NCBI GenBank assembly: GCA_023014335.1
Contig: JAECYW010000006.1
Location: forward strand, 248,001 to 312,000
Length of the DNA stretch: 64,000 nucleotides
DNA from: Galerina marginata
Taxonomy: Eukaryota; Basidiomycota; Agaricomycetes; Agaricales; Galerinaceae
Reading direction: 5' to 3'
Shown here: in pieces, positions 1 through 10,864 of the stretch
Numbering within the stretch: position 1 is the stretch's first letter
Layout of the letters: the number at the start of each line of letters is the position of its first letter
Program-made: the position numbers and the translations under genes
Notes under the pieces: generated by a model
Told to the model about the DNA's origin: nothing
Databases searched by the model: none
Seen by the model: the letters and a program-made list of their open reading frames with translations, nothing else

Positions 1-59
1 CATTGAGGAAAGCGCGCTTTCACCCTGGCCCCGATATGGTGCCGTCTCTCTCTCGGACA

Positions 60-320
60 ATTTAGGATACACTGTCGGGAGTTGGGAGTCGGCACACGTT
101 AATAATAGCATCAAGCACGCGTAGAGCAGTACGGGGGTATTATTAAATCAAGATCACTGATCGGAGGGCAGCATTGGCTGGAGAGATAAAGTGGAGTATC
201 CATTTAGAGAAAACCTCTCACTAGAATAGAAATATGCATAGCAGGCAATTCTAACTTAGAGCCCAGTGTGTATAATGAATTAATTCTCATTAGAGTTGAA
301 TTATGCACAATACGGACAGC
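60..320. repeat. Dispersed repeat copy A with terminal palindrome
   Basis: This stretch matches, in inverted orientation, positions about 27375-27620. Shared landmarks include TTAATAATAGCATC, GAATAGAAATATGCAT and GAGCCCAGTGTG. It ends in an imperfect 45-bp palindrome (266-310) of the form GTGTGTATAAT...ATTATGCACAA. The same palindrome recurs at 27402-27446 and 29066-29110. No protein is visible. It is probably an old non-autonomous element or LTR remnant, but no target duplication was found. Confidence 0.6.
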
Positions 321-666
321 ACTAGGTCGCATTGTCCAGTAAGGGATGGACAAATTCAGAGGCATTTATCCATCGGGAGGTGGGCAAGACGGGCTGGCTT
401 CGCAGCTGAAGCGAGACGGTATTGCGCCTTCAATAATTAATACATCCCACTAGTTAGTGACCTTTGTTAATAAGACTTTCTATGCTACTACTGTTCATTT
501 ATATATCAAAACGACACATTTGACTCCCTAAATTGTAATCTCTAAAATTACTCCGCCGTCCTGATTCTACATTTAAAGCAATTCGCGATAGCATTCGCGG
601 AACACGCAGGCAACTCCGCCAGCACTCCGGAGGTCAGAGAAAAAGCCGCCAATTTAACCATGCATT
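321..666. other. Intergenic, upstream of F-box-like gene
   Basis: AT-rich sequence with no supportable ORF or repeat. It probably includes the promoter and 5' UTR of the downstream gene, but no clear TATA box or initiator is convincing. Confidence 0.3.
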
Positions 667-2138
667 TTGTTACATAATGCCCCTATCAGTTCATCGCAAA
701 CTACCACCATCCAAATGGACATTCCCCAGGATGTACTACTCCGCATCGGCGAAGATCATCTCGATGGCGTGGACCTCCTTGCGTACTCCTTGCTATGCCC
801 ATCAACGCTCCAATTGCGCGAGGAGCACTTTCGTCGGCTCAAACTCGTCGCCAAGGACTTTGTTTATCCTGGCGACATTTCGCCCAAAATCCATTTACTA
901 GATATTGCGTGGCAGGAAAGGCCCATCCTACAATCCGTCAAGGATTTAGAAATCACCGAACAGAAATGCGAAATAAGTGAACTGCCCACGTACCCGTCGG
1001 CCTGTATCGACATATTATCGGCACTGCCGTCTGTCGAGACACTGCGTCTAGGCATCGACTGGAGCCACGACTCACCAGCAGCCCTCGACATGGAAAAGGC
1101 CTTAGTTAAACTCGTCACGCTCCCATCGATCAAATCGGTGACGTTTACGAACGGGGGAATACCAATCGTCAAAATCAGTAACGCGTTCCAGCAAGAGTCG
1201 CAGCTCATAGAGGAGCTGTCCATTCGAGGATGCGAATTCACCGTACTGGAATTGCAAGCCCGACATGACGACTCGGTGCGTAAACCCCGCAACATAATAT
1301 CTATGACGAAGGGAACAGGAACGCCTACGATGAGTGGTGCGCGCATTATCGGGCGGCGTGCGAGAGGCTAGCCCCAGTGCACGCCGGGAGACGTTGGCTC
1401 CCTGTCAGCTTGGAGGTCAACAAGAGTCCCAATTTCTGGCGGATCATGCCGCGGTTCATAGATACCGCCCGCCTCACCAACCTCACAGTTGACTGGCCCC
1501 CCAAGAGCATCACTGACCTCGGTGGCTGGGAAATGCCACCGCTGGAACAGCTACGGATTCTAGGTGAGTGGTTTACATCAATATCAAAGTCCACTGCTTA
1601 CGGAATAATAGTAGCTGGCCCAACTTCCGACTCGTGGATTTCGTTGAACGAGTGCAGCGGAATATGGCGTGCGCGGTTTCTCTCAATTGCCTTCATCGGA
1701 CTAGGCAACTTGGAAATGAAAACATTGCGGGCAGACATCCCAGCATTTCTTGCAGGAGCAGAAAACTTTGAAAACATTTGCATCAAACTCCTGCTTCATT
1801 GTAGCGTCATCAACAAGTTAGCGACAGGTCAGGGGTGGTGGTTAGTCAAAGCCCTTACCAGCGTCAATGGAAACACCGTCTCCGCGATGTTGGCGCTTTC
1901 CATAAGCATACCGCGCGGACCACGCCGCCATACCTTCCCTTGGGGGGAACCCTCCAACTTTCTTACGTGGTTCAAAAGCACAAGTGCGACTCTGCAATCA
2001 TTTGTCCCACTTGAAGCCCTGCACCACGGGCAGAAGCTAGGCATCGGGTTATTCTGCGAAAAGGATCAGGAGGGTGCTTGGGAGTTGACACCCGCAGACA
2101 CGGAGGAACCCCCAGCGTGGCTTGGCTCCAGGAAGTAA
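667..2138 (+). CDS. F-box-like / leucine-rich protein, two or more exons
   Basis: Probable F-box-like protein; in fungi these usually serve as substrate adaptors for SCF ubiquitin ligases. Exon 1 runs from ATG 667 (or the in-frame ATG at 715, which starts MDIPQDVLLRI, the typical F-box opening) to 1275. A 59-bp intron at 1276-1334 (GTGCGT...GATGAG) joins phase 0 to 1335, and the frame stays open to the stop at 2138. A further intron beginning GTGAGT at 1564 is possible, because another frame also looks coding at about 1600-1700. After the F-box-like start come leucine-rich stretches with spaced hydrophobic residues, as in degenerate LRR tails. The family is very variable, so no target can be named. 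The second F-box-like gene in the window is at 47682. Confidence 0.6.
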
Positions 2139-3200
2139 AAGAACGGTAGTAAATCTCACATATAAATATGGTTTTGGTGCGTACATGTAGCCGTCTGACA
2201 GTCAAGAAAATAGGTCAGAAGTAGAGTCGAATATCACTCAGACGATTTATGCTCGCGTTGGCTTACTATTTTTTTGCTTCACAAAGTACTCGAGTAGCAT
2301 CAAAAAAAATAAACAACTTTAGAAACCGTCGAAGGATTAACCAGACGTTACCATTTTCTCCCCAACTCTGCGCCACAGCACTCGCTTGCTTTTCTTCACC
2401 TTTGACTTTGGTGAGCGATTGAGCGCTCCCCTTACTCTCATTCATTTTCCGCTCGTTCACCTTGAGCTTATCCACAACTCGCTAGCTACATTTTCCGCTC
2501 CTTTACCGTGCACTTACCCTCAACTCGCTAGCCATTTCCGCACGTTTGTGAGGGTGCCCCTCTGTCTAGGCACGAAATCCTCAATAATATACCCGGTTTC
2601 GAACCGCATGCTTGGTAAATTTATATTTCAATTTCCTTTCCTTTTTCGTACGCGTTCACGATGCGCCACATCTTCGATCACTTCTGAAACTGTACCTTGG
2701 TGATTTTCCCCTTCCTACCACTATATTTTGCTTCATTTCTTCAATCCACTGCTTGATTGTCTCCTTTTCACTTGGTTTCATGAATTTTACATTTCCCCAT
2801 TTTGATCTCTACGTAGACTTTAAATACGGAGTCCTATGTAGTAGATCTTCAGTTGAATTCGAGTATTCTTCTCACCCCAACATCGTTAGCACCTTACGGC
2901 TCGGTTTCTACGATAGAAACGTCGTTTGGTATCGTTCTGGATCGCTCCCCATCGCATCGCTCTCGTCTCCGCATCGAAATACATTTATTATCAATTTATC
3001 TACTAACTACAACCCACCTTCCTTAGGATCCCCTCGAACCACCACGCAAACGGAGTTTGCGCCCCGCTTCGTTTCCACGAAGCATTACGAATTCACGCAC
3101 TCACGTGCATGTTCACGTTCACCTTGCTCTTATTCTCAACTCGCTAGTTACACTTCACTTGCCTACGACTCTGGTGAGCGTTTCTATGGGCTATATATTG
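2139..3200. other. Intergenic, pyrimidine-rich, short repeated motif
   Basis: No credible gene. Long open frames exist on the plus strand, but they are T/C-rich and lack homology cues. The motif CAACTCGCTAG recurs near 2475, 2521 and 3138 in similar context, suggesting an eroded local duplication. Confidence 0.35.
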
Positions 3201-3420
3201 TAAAATTATGGCACATATATTGTAAAATAATTCGGACTACACATGTTGGCCTATTTTCACGCACGTTCAGTCTAAATTTACAAATTTCACGCACCTTGTA
3301 AAATAAAACACGCAAGTTAGGGTGCTCACGGAAAAAAATGACGCACCTTTGCCGGTATTGCATAAGTCGGAAGCAGAAGACAATTAATCTGAGATTAAAT
3401 TCCTAAATCCTCGGAATACA
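3201..3420. repeat. Arm related to the foldback element at 4.0-4.3 kb
   Basis: A segment from about 3211, starting ATGGCACATATATTGTAAAA, matches the reverse complement of the central part of the 4014-4287 foldback element. The match continues through CACGCA/GTT-type motifs, and the segment ends near a TCTGAGATT motif that resembles the element terminus. It is likely a diverged or rearranged second copy. Confidence 0.5.
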
Positions 3421-4013
3421 AGTAGTGGAAAGGTAGGATCTGTCCCGAGCACGTCGCTAGCTCAAGGGAATGGCGTGGTATTGTGGTCAGGACCTCGTCT
3501 GGCTATGGCTGTCTACACTAAACTAGGCAGTCACGTGCTGATCCGCTCCGGACCTGATCCCACTGTTCCAGTAGTGACAGTGAATCCAGGTGAATGTCAT
3601 GCCCGCTAGTCCCTTGGTTGGTATGAGATGCAGAGGAGCGTAGAGAGATATAAGCACAAGAATCGCCTTCATGGAGATAGATACAAATAAATTCAGCAAT
3701 GACAGTGGAATGAAAAATCCCCAATGGCAATTACTCAGATGTTGGGAATCGGGAGGATAGCTGTTTTTAGAACTTATTACCTTAATAGGACTGATGGCTA
3801 CTTACCTCGAAAACAAGGACATAACTTGAGAGTTATCAGTGTTCCTGACACTGGATATGAACTTGAGGGCAAATGAAAACCATCGAATGAATGTTTTAAA
3901 ACTATAATTTAGCCGACTGCACTTTACGAGTTTGAACAATAGGGTCGGGCAACTTGAAGATTTTCCACCCCGTTGGATTCAAGGACCGACTGACAGCTAC
4001 AAGCCAAAAATCA
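3421..4013. other. Intergenic, nothing recognised
   Basis: No supportable coding sequence. A 70-codon minus-strand frame around 3518-3730 has no recognisable features. Confidence 0.3.
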
Positions 4014-4287
4014 ATCTGAGATTTAAAAAACCAAACCTGTGCAAAAAAAGCGCGTCGTTCCAACCTGCGTGAAAAATTTTTGTCAAAAGAACATGAGAGA
4101 AACTTGGGCCAAAACGTGCACGGAGAAAGACAGAATTATTTTACAATATATGTGCCATATAAAATAATCCAGTCTCTCCCCGCGCACGTTCTACCCCTAG
4201 TTTCTCGCATGTTCTTACGATGAATTTTTTTTACGCAAGTTGGAAGGGGGCTCTTTTTACACAAGTTTGGTTCTTTTAAATCTCAGA
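4014..4287. mobile_element. Foldback MITE-like element, about 274 bp
   Basis: The two halves are imperfect reverse complements of one another. The left end reads CTGAGATTTAAA and the right end TTTAAATCTCAG. Internal pairs include CCAAAC/GTTTGG, GTTCCAACCTGCGT/ACGCAAGTTGGAA and GAACATGAGAGAAACT/AGTTTCTCGCATGTTC, meeting around ATATGTGCCATAT near 4150. TCAAT lies close to both ends but not in exact register, so a target duplication is uncertain. There is no transposase, so mobilisation would have to be in trans. Confidence 0.65.
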
Positions 4288-4530
4288 GTCAATTTCGCGC
4301 CGCCGGAGACAGATATCAAAGCGCTCACCATCGCACAACGAGTCTTTACATCCGCGAGGAATACCGGCATCTTCATTGCGCGCATGGAGCCAGACAAAGA
4401 TGAAGATGACAGTTTCACCATTAACATTGAAGAAGGGTTACAGGATTTCCAGTTTGTGCAATGTGGGGGGCCAAAGGCGTGGTCTTGGCCAGCTGATAAG
4501 CTGGACGAAAACAACTGGCTAAAACTAGTA
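4288..4530 (+). CDS. Possible partial exon, unknown protein
   Basis: An open frame just right of the foldback element has protein-like composition: acidic, with PDKDEDDSFTINIEEG and a tryptophan-containing WSWPADKLDENNW segment. It stops shortly after a plausible donor GTATGT at about 4531. No start codon or partner exon is visible, and the foldback insertion lies at its left edge. It could be a gene remnant truncated by that insertion. I do not recognise the family. Confidence 0.3.
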
Positions 4531-4881
4531 TGTGGAAAAATCGCGTAGAATGTTTGAAAGCGCGCACGGAAAATACATGTCAGTTTTAATTTTGCCAACG
4601 TTACCGCCCGCTTGTCTCTGGGTCTCTTTTACCTGCTCCCCAATAGGGCTGGCTTTTCCGCGGGGAGATCTGGGAACCAGATATCTTCCGGGGTCTCCAG
4701 AAGCGGTGATAACGTTGCCCGATGTGCATCGTCAGTTGGTGGAGCACGAGGCATCTATCAAAGTAGCTCATCGAGAACGTCCTCTTAAAGCCATCTGTTG
4801 GCGCGTCCATTTCTCATTTTCTCTCTCCCATGTACGTTGGCTTTCTCGTGTCTACTTGCTGTTTCTGACACTTTCCAACAG

Positions 4882-5864
4882 ATGGAATTTAACAGATCGG
4901 TCTCGACTACGGCATGCGCAGGGTGCAACAGGGTACTCAAGGAAAGAGCAGGATTTCGATGCTCGGTCTGTCAAGCGAGCACGTATTGTGTACGACGTTT
5001 CGTGCCATGTCACTGGTAATCTCGCTCATGAACGCCCTAGGGTAAAGAATGCCAGCGCAAAGACTGGAAACACCACAAGCCTTCGTGTCGCCCTGCCGCA
5101 GTAACCAGCACCAAACCAACCCCAGCTTTTGTAGCCCTGATGAGGACGCACTGCAGAAAATGCAACGCTGAGCTCTCCGGTAGGGAAGAAATTAAAAAGT
5201 GCACAACTTGCAAGACCGGGAGCTACTGCGTGAGTCTTGTTTCGTTTCGAATGTGGTCATATTTTTCAGACGCACCGTTATGCAGAGCAGAGCGTGTCAG
5301 AAGCTTGACTGGGAAAATCACAAAATCTACTGTTTTCCCCCTGCTACGCGGAACGGCATGCCCAGCGAATCGAATAACTGGGAAGAGGAAACCGTCAGGG
5401 CGTTCCACGAGAATTACTTGGAGGAGATAGGGTTTGCTGCGTTTTCCCTTCTCCGCGCCGATTACGCTGCTGCGATTGCAGAAGACGAGCGCCGTCCATA
5501 CTGGCTCGAACTCTCTCGGTCTGCCCTTCTTCTGATCACGCTTCGCCGTGTCGTGTCTCCTCCCAAGGGACGGCACTTGCGCGTGAAATTTGAATCCGCA
5601 GAGCCGGTGAGGATGGAGGATTTCAGCATCGACTTTACCGGCCTCAAGGAGCGGGTTACAGCCAAATATCCATCGTTTGCCATAGCATATGTCTTCACCA
5701 GCGATAACGAGAGCGAACAAGGCCGAGTTATTACATACAGCCATACGTTAGACTGGGCAGGTCTTCACGAGTTCACTCCTTGGACGAAGAAGGACATTGA
5801 AGGTAGTTTTGCGCGAAAACACGCTTTTTTTCTACAGCACGCCGCCCCTTCCAGAGCCACCTAG
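4882..5864 (+). CDS. Protein with two N-terminal MYND zinc fingers
   Basis: Exons 4882-4989, 5041-5229 and 5286-5864 join in phase 0 through introns of 51 and 56 bp, giving 291 codons and a stop. Both introns fall inside a zinc finger at the same place, just after a TYC or SYC motif. Finger 1: CAGC, then CSVC, STYC, then GKECQRKDWKHHKPSC. Finger 2: CRKC, CTTC, SYC, then SRACQKLDWENHKIYC. Both fit the MYND Cys/His pattern. The remaining 190 or so residues form a conserved C-terminal region seen again in the broken copy at 40.3-40.6 kb. MYND fingers bind proline-rich partners, but the specific role is unknown. The repeated intron position suggests that the second finger arose by duplication of a two-exon block. 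Confidence 0.8.
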
Positions 5865-5879
5865 ACGGACGGTAGATAC

Positions 5880-6160
5880 AGCTCAGGCCGCGCTTTTTTT
5901 TGTTTTTGTATTGTAACATTCCAACGTCACATTTGCCAATAAATCTAGATCCGTGAACACGCCGTAAAGAGGGTTAGCGCAGTTGGCCATCGAGCGCGGT
6001 ATCATCGCGCGAAAGAGCTTATTCGACGGGCGGCTGGCTGGCCATCGGACGCTCATAGCACGCACGCGAATGAGGAAAACTGACTCTCGCCGTGCAGGCG
6101 GACTTGACAGTGGGGCTTGACACGGACTGAATCATGATCAGTCAGTTCCATTCCTCTCGT
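5880..6160. repeat. 3' flank shared (inverted) with 39815-40200
   Basis: Downstream of the MYND gene, sequence such as GCGGACTTGACAGTGGGGCT and the GACGGGCGGCTGGCTGGCC block reappears inverted at about 39815-40200, next to the broken MYND copy. Together with the coding part it defines an inverted segmental duplication. Confidence 0.6.
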
Positions 6161-6600
6161 TACTGTGTTTGCAAAAGCCATCGGATTGCCTTTTTCCAAA
6201 TTTTTCCTATAATCATGTCATAGACTGCGGAGACGGCAATGCACCCATATAATCAATTGTCCGTTGTATATGGTATAGTCCAGTGCATCTCGCAGCTAGG
6301 ACAATGTGATTGTGGTCAACCGATAGGCTCCCGTCTAACCCAACTTGATGGGCAAGATTACACCAGGCGATTGGTCGCATTAAACTCTCGAATTCCGAGG
6401 AAAAGGCTTGACGTTACTTGCGTGCAGGGTCCACGCCTGTTATTTTGATATAAGTTCGTCGTCTTTCTCCCCTCCTCCTTCAGTCGTACTTTCCACTCCC
6501 CGTTCCTCTAATTTTTGCTCTTCAGAATTTCTACTAAACAGTGGACCCGATTCGCGTCGTCAATTTGACACCCCAGGCTTCCACCCCCTTGGGTTAGAGG
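6161..6600. other. Intergenic, nothing recognised
   Basis: No gene supported. This is the leading edge of the repeat array that follows. Confidence 0.3.
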
Positions 6601-7870
6601 GTTCAGTCCGTCATTTTCCCCTGCGTCGAGGTTTAGGTGATCATTTTATCGTTTCTCAACTCTGTCGCCGTTTTTTTTTTTTTTTCGTTAGTGGGCGTCA
6701 GGGTGGTCGTGTGCGGTTACTGGACGGACAGGATGCACTCTCGTATTCCCGGGGAAGCTTGCAAAATATTGTTCCATATCGGACAGGTATCTTCCACCCC
6801 AGGTCATATATCATGCGAGGATTGGCTTCCATCAGTTCGTCCACTGACCAGTGCAAGGTGAGCCTGGACGAACCTGCGATGAATTTCACTCCCATGGGGT
6901 ATGGTTTGTTCTAGGGATCTGATTCGGTCATTTTCCCTTGTGTCGAGGTTGAGGCGATCGTTTCATTATTTCTCGCTCTTTTTATTCTCAACACTGTCCC
7001 CGTTTTATTTATTTATTTTGTCTGTGGGCGTCAGGGTGACGTGCGCGGTTACTGGACGGACAGGATGCACTATCGTATTCCCGGGGAGGCATGCAAAATA
7101 TTGTTCTTTATCGGACAGGTATTTTCTACCCCCAGGTAGCATAGTATACGGGTGCTGCCTTCCATCAGTTCGTCCACTGACCAGTGCAAGGTGAGCCCGG
7201 ACGAACCTGCGATGAATTTCACTCCCATGGGGTATGGTTCGTTCTAGGGACCGGATCCGGCATTTTCCCTTGCGCCGAGGCCGAGGCGACCGTTCCATTA
7301 TTTCCCGCTCTTTTTATTCAAACTCTAACTATTTCGTCAGTGGGCGTCAGGGTGATCGTGTGCGGTTACTGGACGGACAGGATGCACTCTCGTATTCCCG
7401 GGGAGGCATGCAAAAAATTGTTCTTTATCGGACAGGTATTTTCGACCCCCAGGTGGCGTAATATACTGGTGCTGGCTTCCATCAGTTCGTCCACTGACCA
7501 GTGCAAGGTGAGCCCGGACGAACCTGCGATGAATTTCACTCCCATGGGGTATGATTCGTCCATTGACCACCCGGCGTTCTCACAGTTTATATCCTCGACT
7601 CTGTCGCCGTTATTATTATTTTTTCTTTTCGTCAGAGGGCGTCAGGGTGAACGTGCGCGGTTACTGGACGGATAGGATGCACTCTCATTCTCCTGGGGAA
7701 GCTTGCAAAATATTTTTCTACATTGGACAGGCCCCCAGGTGATGCAATGGGCTTCATCGATCCGTCCACTGACAAGTGCAAGGTTCACCAGGATGAACCA
7801 GCGATGAATTTCACTCCCATGGGGTTCTTGGACTCTGTCACGGTTTTTTCATTTTTTTTTCCGTCAGTCG
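6600..7870 (+). repeat. Array of four ~295-333-bp modules with exon-like blocks
   Basis: The anchor GGGCGTCAGGGTG occurs at 6693, 7026, 7342 and 7637 (spacing 333, 316, 295), with a degenerate remnant near 7870. Each unit has a block reading CGYWTDRMHS, followed after GGACAG by a GTAT donor-like site. A second block reads SSTDQCKV then DEPAMNFTPMG and is followed by GTATGG or GTATGA (lost in unit 4). Pyrimidine tracts and CAG/TAG acceptor-like sites precede the blocks. This looks like tandem duplication of an exon pair. Inverted relatives lie at 38.9-39.5 kb. No complete gene could be assembled. Confidence 0.65.
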
Positions 7871-8137
7871 GCACGGTGCATGAGAAGCTACAGAGGGTGC
7901 ATACCACGCTCACCAGAGTATTTCTACTCGACGATAGTTCCAAGCCGTTTCAATCAGACCAGGACAAGGTGCGCGCGTCCGAAGCTCTCCAAAGTCCGCA
8001 CCCTCATCTTCGTTGTACTTGAATGCAGAACGGACCGGAATCATTTAGGAAGACGATTTAACCATAATCTTGTATATACACGAGTCGAGTTGTCTAAATC
8101 ACGCAGAAATAATGTCACATGTCATTCGCAAGCGCGC

Positions 8138-8401
8138 GGGGACGGCAGCTTCGCCATTCCAAGGGATGTCTATAACAGATCATACTTTGGCCGACATTTA
8201 GAGGGAAAAACCTTTGGCCCAGGAACGCACAGATTTACTTCCGAAAGCCCTTGAAATGACCGATTTTTCGGGGACGGCAGCTTCGCCATTCCAAGGGATG
8301 TCTATAACAGATCATACTTTGGCCGACATTTAGAGGGAAAAACCTTTGGCCCAGGAACGCACAGATTTACTTCCGAAAGCCCTTGAAATGACCGATTTTT
8401 C
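8138..8401. repeat. Perfect 132-bp tandem duplication
   Basis: Positions 8138-8269 and 8270-8401 appear identical, each beginning GGGGACGGCAGCTTCGCC and ending GAAATGACCGATTTTTC. Absence of visible differences implies a recent event (or an assembly duplication). It sits immediately left of the 8.4-9.0-kb foldback element. Confidence 0.85.
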
Positions 8402-8422
8402 AAATTTGGATCTTCCGAGTCC

Positions 8423-9017
8423 GAGCTTCCGAGCTCAATATCTCCACAACCACGCATCGTAGAAATAAAATCTTAACTGTTCCGTGATTATATTGCTCAT
8501 TAGTGTTGCGCCCCATAAAAAAATTAAACTGAACTATTATTTTTTACATTGCCGCCCAAGGAAGCGTCGGTTGGGTATATTTGGAAGTTGCTAGTAATGC
8601 ATCTATAACACGGATCGTGGTTCTGAATGGACAAATCAATGTTAAAAGGTCACAAAATGTGCGCCCCATAGAAGGTTTGACCGGAATCTGTCGAAAAGCT
8701 GTTGAGAACCAATAACACTTGGATCAGGAGACGGCACACTACGATATCAATGAGTTTTCAGCAATATTTTCTCAAAACCTTTATGGGGCGCACATCTTAG
8801 CACCTTTTAGCATTAACTTGCCTATTCAGAATTACGGTACGTGCTGTAGGTGCATTATAGGCAGCTAAATAAATCCAAGTGGCACTTCCGTTGGCGGAAA
8901 TGTCAAAAATATGATTTCGGTCTAATTTTTTATGGGGCGCAACACTAATGAACAATGCAATCATGGACGATTTTATTTCTACGATCCTGGTTGCGGAGAT
9001 ATTGAGCTCGGAAGCTC
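8423..9017. mobile_element. 595-bp foldback element with arms of about 290 bp
   Basis: The left end GAGCTTCCGAGCTC and the right end GAGCTCGGAAGCTC are exact reverse complements. The arms pair over nearly their whole length: GAAATAAAATC, TTAGTGTTGCGCCCCATAA, ATGTGCGCCCCATA and others occur in inverted copy on the far side. GCGCCCCATAAA motifs occur four times. No protein is encoded. This is a long-inverted-repeat, non-autonomous element. No target duplication could be confirmed. Confidence 0.75.
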
Positions 9018-10709
9018 TTACTATGCCAGAAAACATTCACGAATGGGAATACATTATTGTTGGACAGGCATTGACTGAGCGCCTAAACTATTCTGAGAGG
9101 CTCAGATGCAGTAATTGGTGTAAAAGAAATCGAGTGTCAATGGACGGGAGATGAACAATGTGGTCTTTGCACGCAACATCGAACATACTCTTCTACATAT
9201 AGGATGTCAAACCTCCATAGCGCGACTTCTCTTCGCCTGCCGCGCACTTCACGCCACACCGGATCTGCGACGCGACGCCCCATACCGTGCTTGACATACA
9301 TTCCAACTCGATCATCCAGATTTAGATCTTGATGCGCTAATTTCCTAATCTGGAAATTCAACATGAATCAGCTCGCCATCGGTGGAGCCGATTCACCTTG
9401 GGTTCACCATTAACCACGACACGTCAGTGCGCGTTCACGGTGCGCATGCCCTCAGATGCTCAGGCTCCTCCTTCGTGCACCACCTTTTGTTCAGTAGACT
9501 ATTATAGGTATGCCGACGCGACTTCTAAGGACCAAACGATAACTGAACTATGTTGAAATAGATACGGACAGACTTGTTATAGACTCGCTCTGGCTAAAAA
9601 TGTCATTGAAACCTTCTGTCCCCCGCAACGACGAGCACCTGAGTTCAAGAAAAACGAACACCAGCATAGCCATAGTAAGTACCATCTGACAAACAGGATA
9701 TCGACACTGTTGCATTTCGGTGTGGAAAGGCCAACCTCCAGGCGCTGTTCGTCCTTCGAATCAGGTAGTCTGAACAAAACTTGGGATGTGGAGGCATCAG
9801 CAGCGCATCCCCTCATGCCTTCTGTCTCCCATACGGCCATCTCCACCGTCTCCCAGCGCCGTCGAATCCTCGCTGTTAGCCCCAGAGATGTGTTCTTCAG
9901 GTCACGTTTGCGTCTGTGGTGTGGGCTGCATGTTGGCGGAAGGCGGAGGTGGCTGAATATGGCGTTGTAGGCAGTGAACGCGGGTCGAGGTAGGGGAGGA
10001 CACTATGGTTGGATAGGGATGCGGAGGTTCACGAGGACATGGGTCGCCCGAACCCACTACCTGAATTGTCATTTCCCATACAGTGTAATCCAAGTCCGTG
10101 GACTAGGAGCTTGGAGGTATTGGTGGGTAGGGGAGGGGAAGGGGAGGGTGAGGTTACAAGGTTGCCGGTCATGTCAACGAACGAGTACGAACTTGCTCTC
10201 GTGTTCGTTTCTTCGAGTTGCGCCGGCGGTCGTCGTAAGTGGAGCGAAGTGAGTAGGGTAGCGCGGTGGGTAGTTGCGCACAGCAGTCCTCAAGCGGCGG
10301 CGGTGGCATGGTGCAACCCCTGCTGCTGGACACTTCAGCAAACGTTTGGCATACTTTCGCGGGATCAACAATTATCTGAATATCGACGGGCTCATTATTC
10401 CATTAGCTGGCAAGGTATTATCCCTTACAACCCAATCAAACTAGAAATACAAGCTCATATCCTCACTCACAATGTCAGACCTCAAATGCGAAGAAAAAGA
10501 CTACGAAAAACTCTCAAGTACCTGTGGAAAGCAGGGCACATGGACGCCTTTTAAGTCCATGACTTTGCTCGTCAAGCTTTTCAACCAACGATTTGCAATT
10601 CCGCTGCGTGAGGTTCATCCCATGCTTGACCAGCTGCAAGTTGAAGCCTGCAACATACTCCAACCACCCCACATTTATCTGACAACCAGCACAAACAGCC
10701 AACAAACAG
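9018..10709. other. Intergenic, including a G-rich tract
   Basis: Long overlapping frames occur around 9.7-10.7 kb on both strands, but none shows recognisable motifs or a consistent exon structure. Positions 10123-10152 hold a run of four or more G3-4 tracts (GTGGGTAGGGGAGGGGAAGG and onward) that could form a G-quadruplex. Confidence 0.3.
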
Positions 10710-10862
10710 TGTAGTAGTGGCCTCTGACCCGAGCAGCCCGAGCCCTCGATTAGATTAGATAGAGTAGATCACATCAGCGGCTGTGCACGGTTGTGTGCCA
10801 GCGCGGTTTCTGGTTGAGGAATCGATTCGCACCTTGCCCGCAACGCTATCACTAGGCGCATG
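10710..10862. repeat. Dispersed GC-rich repeat, copy 1
   Basis: Sequence containing CGAGCAGCCCGAGCCCTCGA, ATTAGATTAGATAGAGTAG and GCGCGGTTTCTGGTTGAGGA is found inverted at about 40680-40815. More diverged relatives lie at 46.70-46.95 kb. No protein is assigned. Confidence 0.65.
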
Positions 10863-10864
10863 TT

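Noticed and set aside
864..1346. 160-codon minus-strand frame under the first F-box-like gene
   Set aside because: It is the antisense of a better supported spliced plus-strand gene with F-box start and consistent intron phase.
2386..3301. Two long plus-strand frames rich in Phe/Ser/Leu
   Set aside because: Pyrimidine-rich intergenic DNA produces such frames; no motif, no splice logic and repeated short motifs inside.
9974..10554. 181-codon plus-strand frame
   Set aside because: Crosses G-rich low-complexity sequence and lacks any motif; competing frames overlap.
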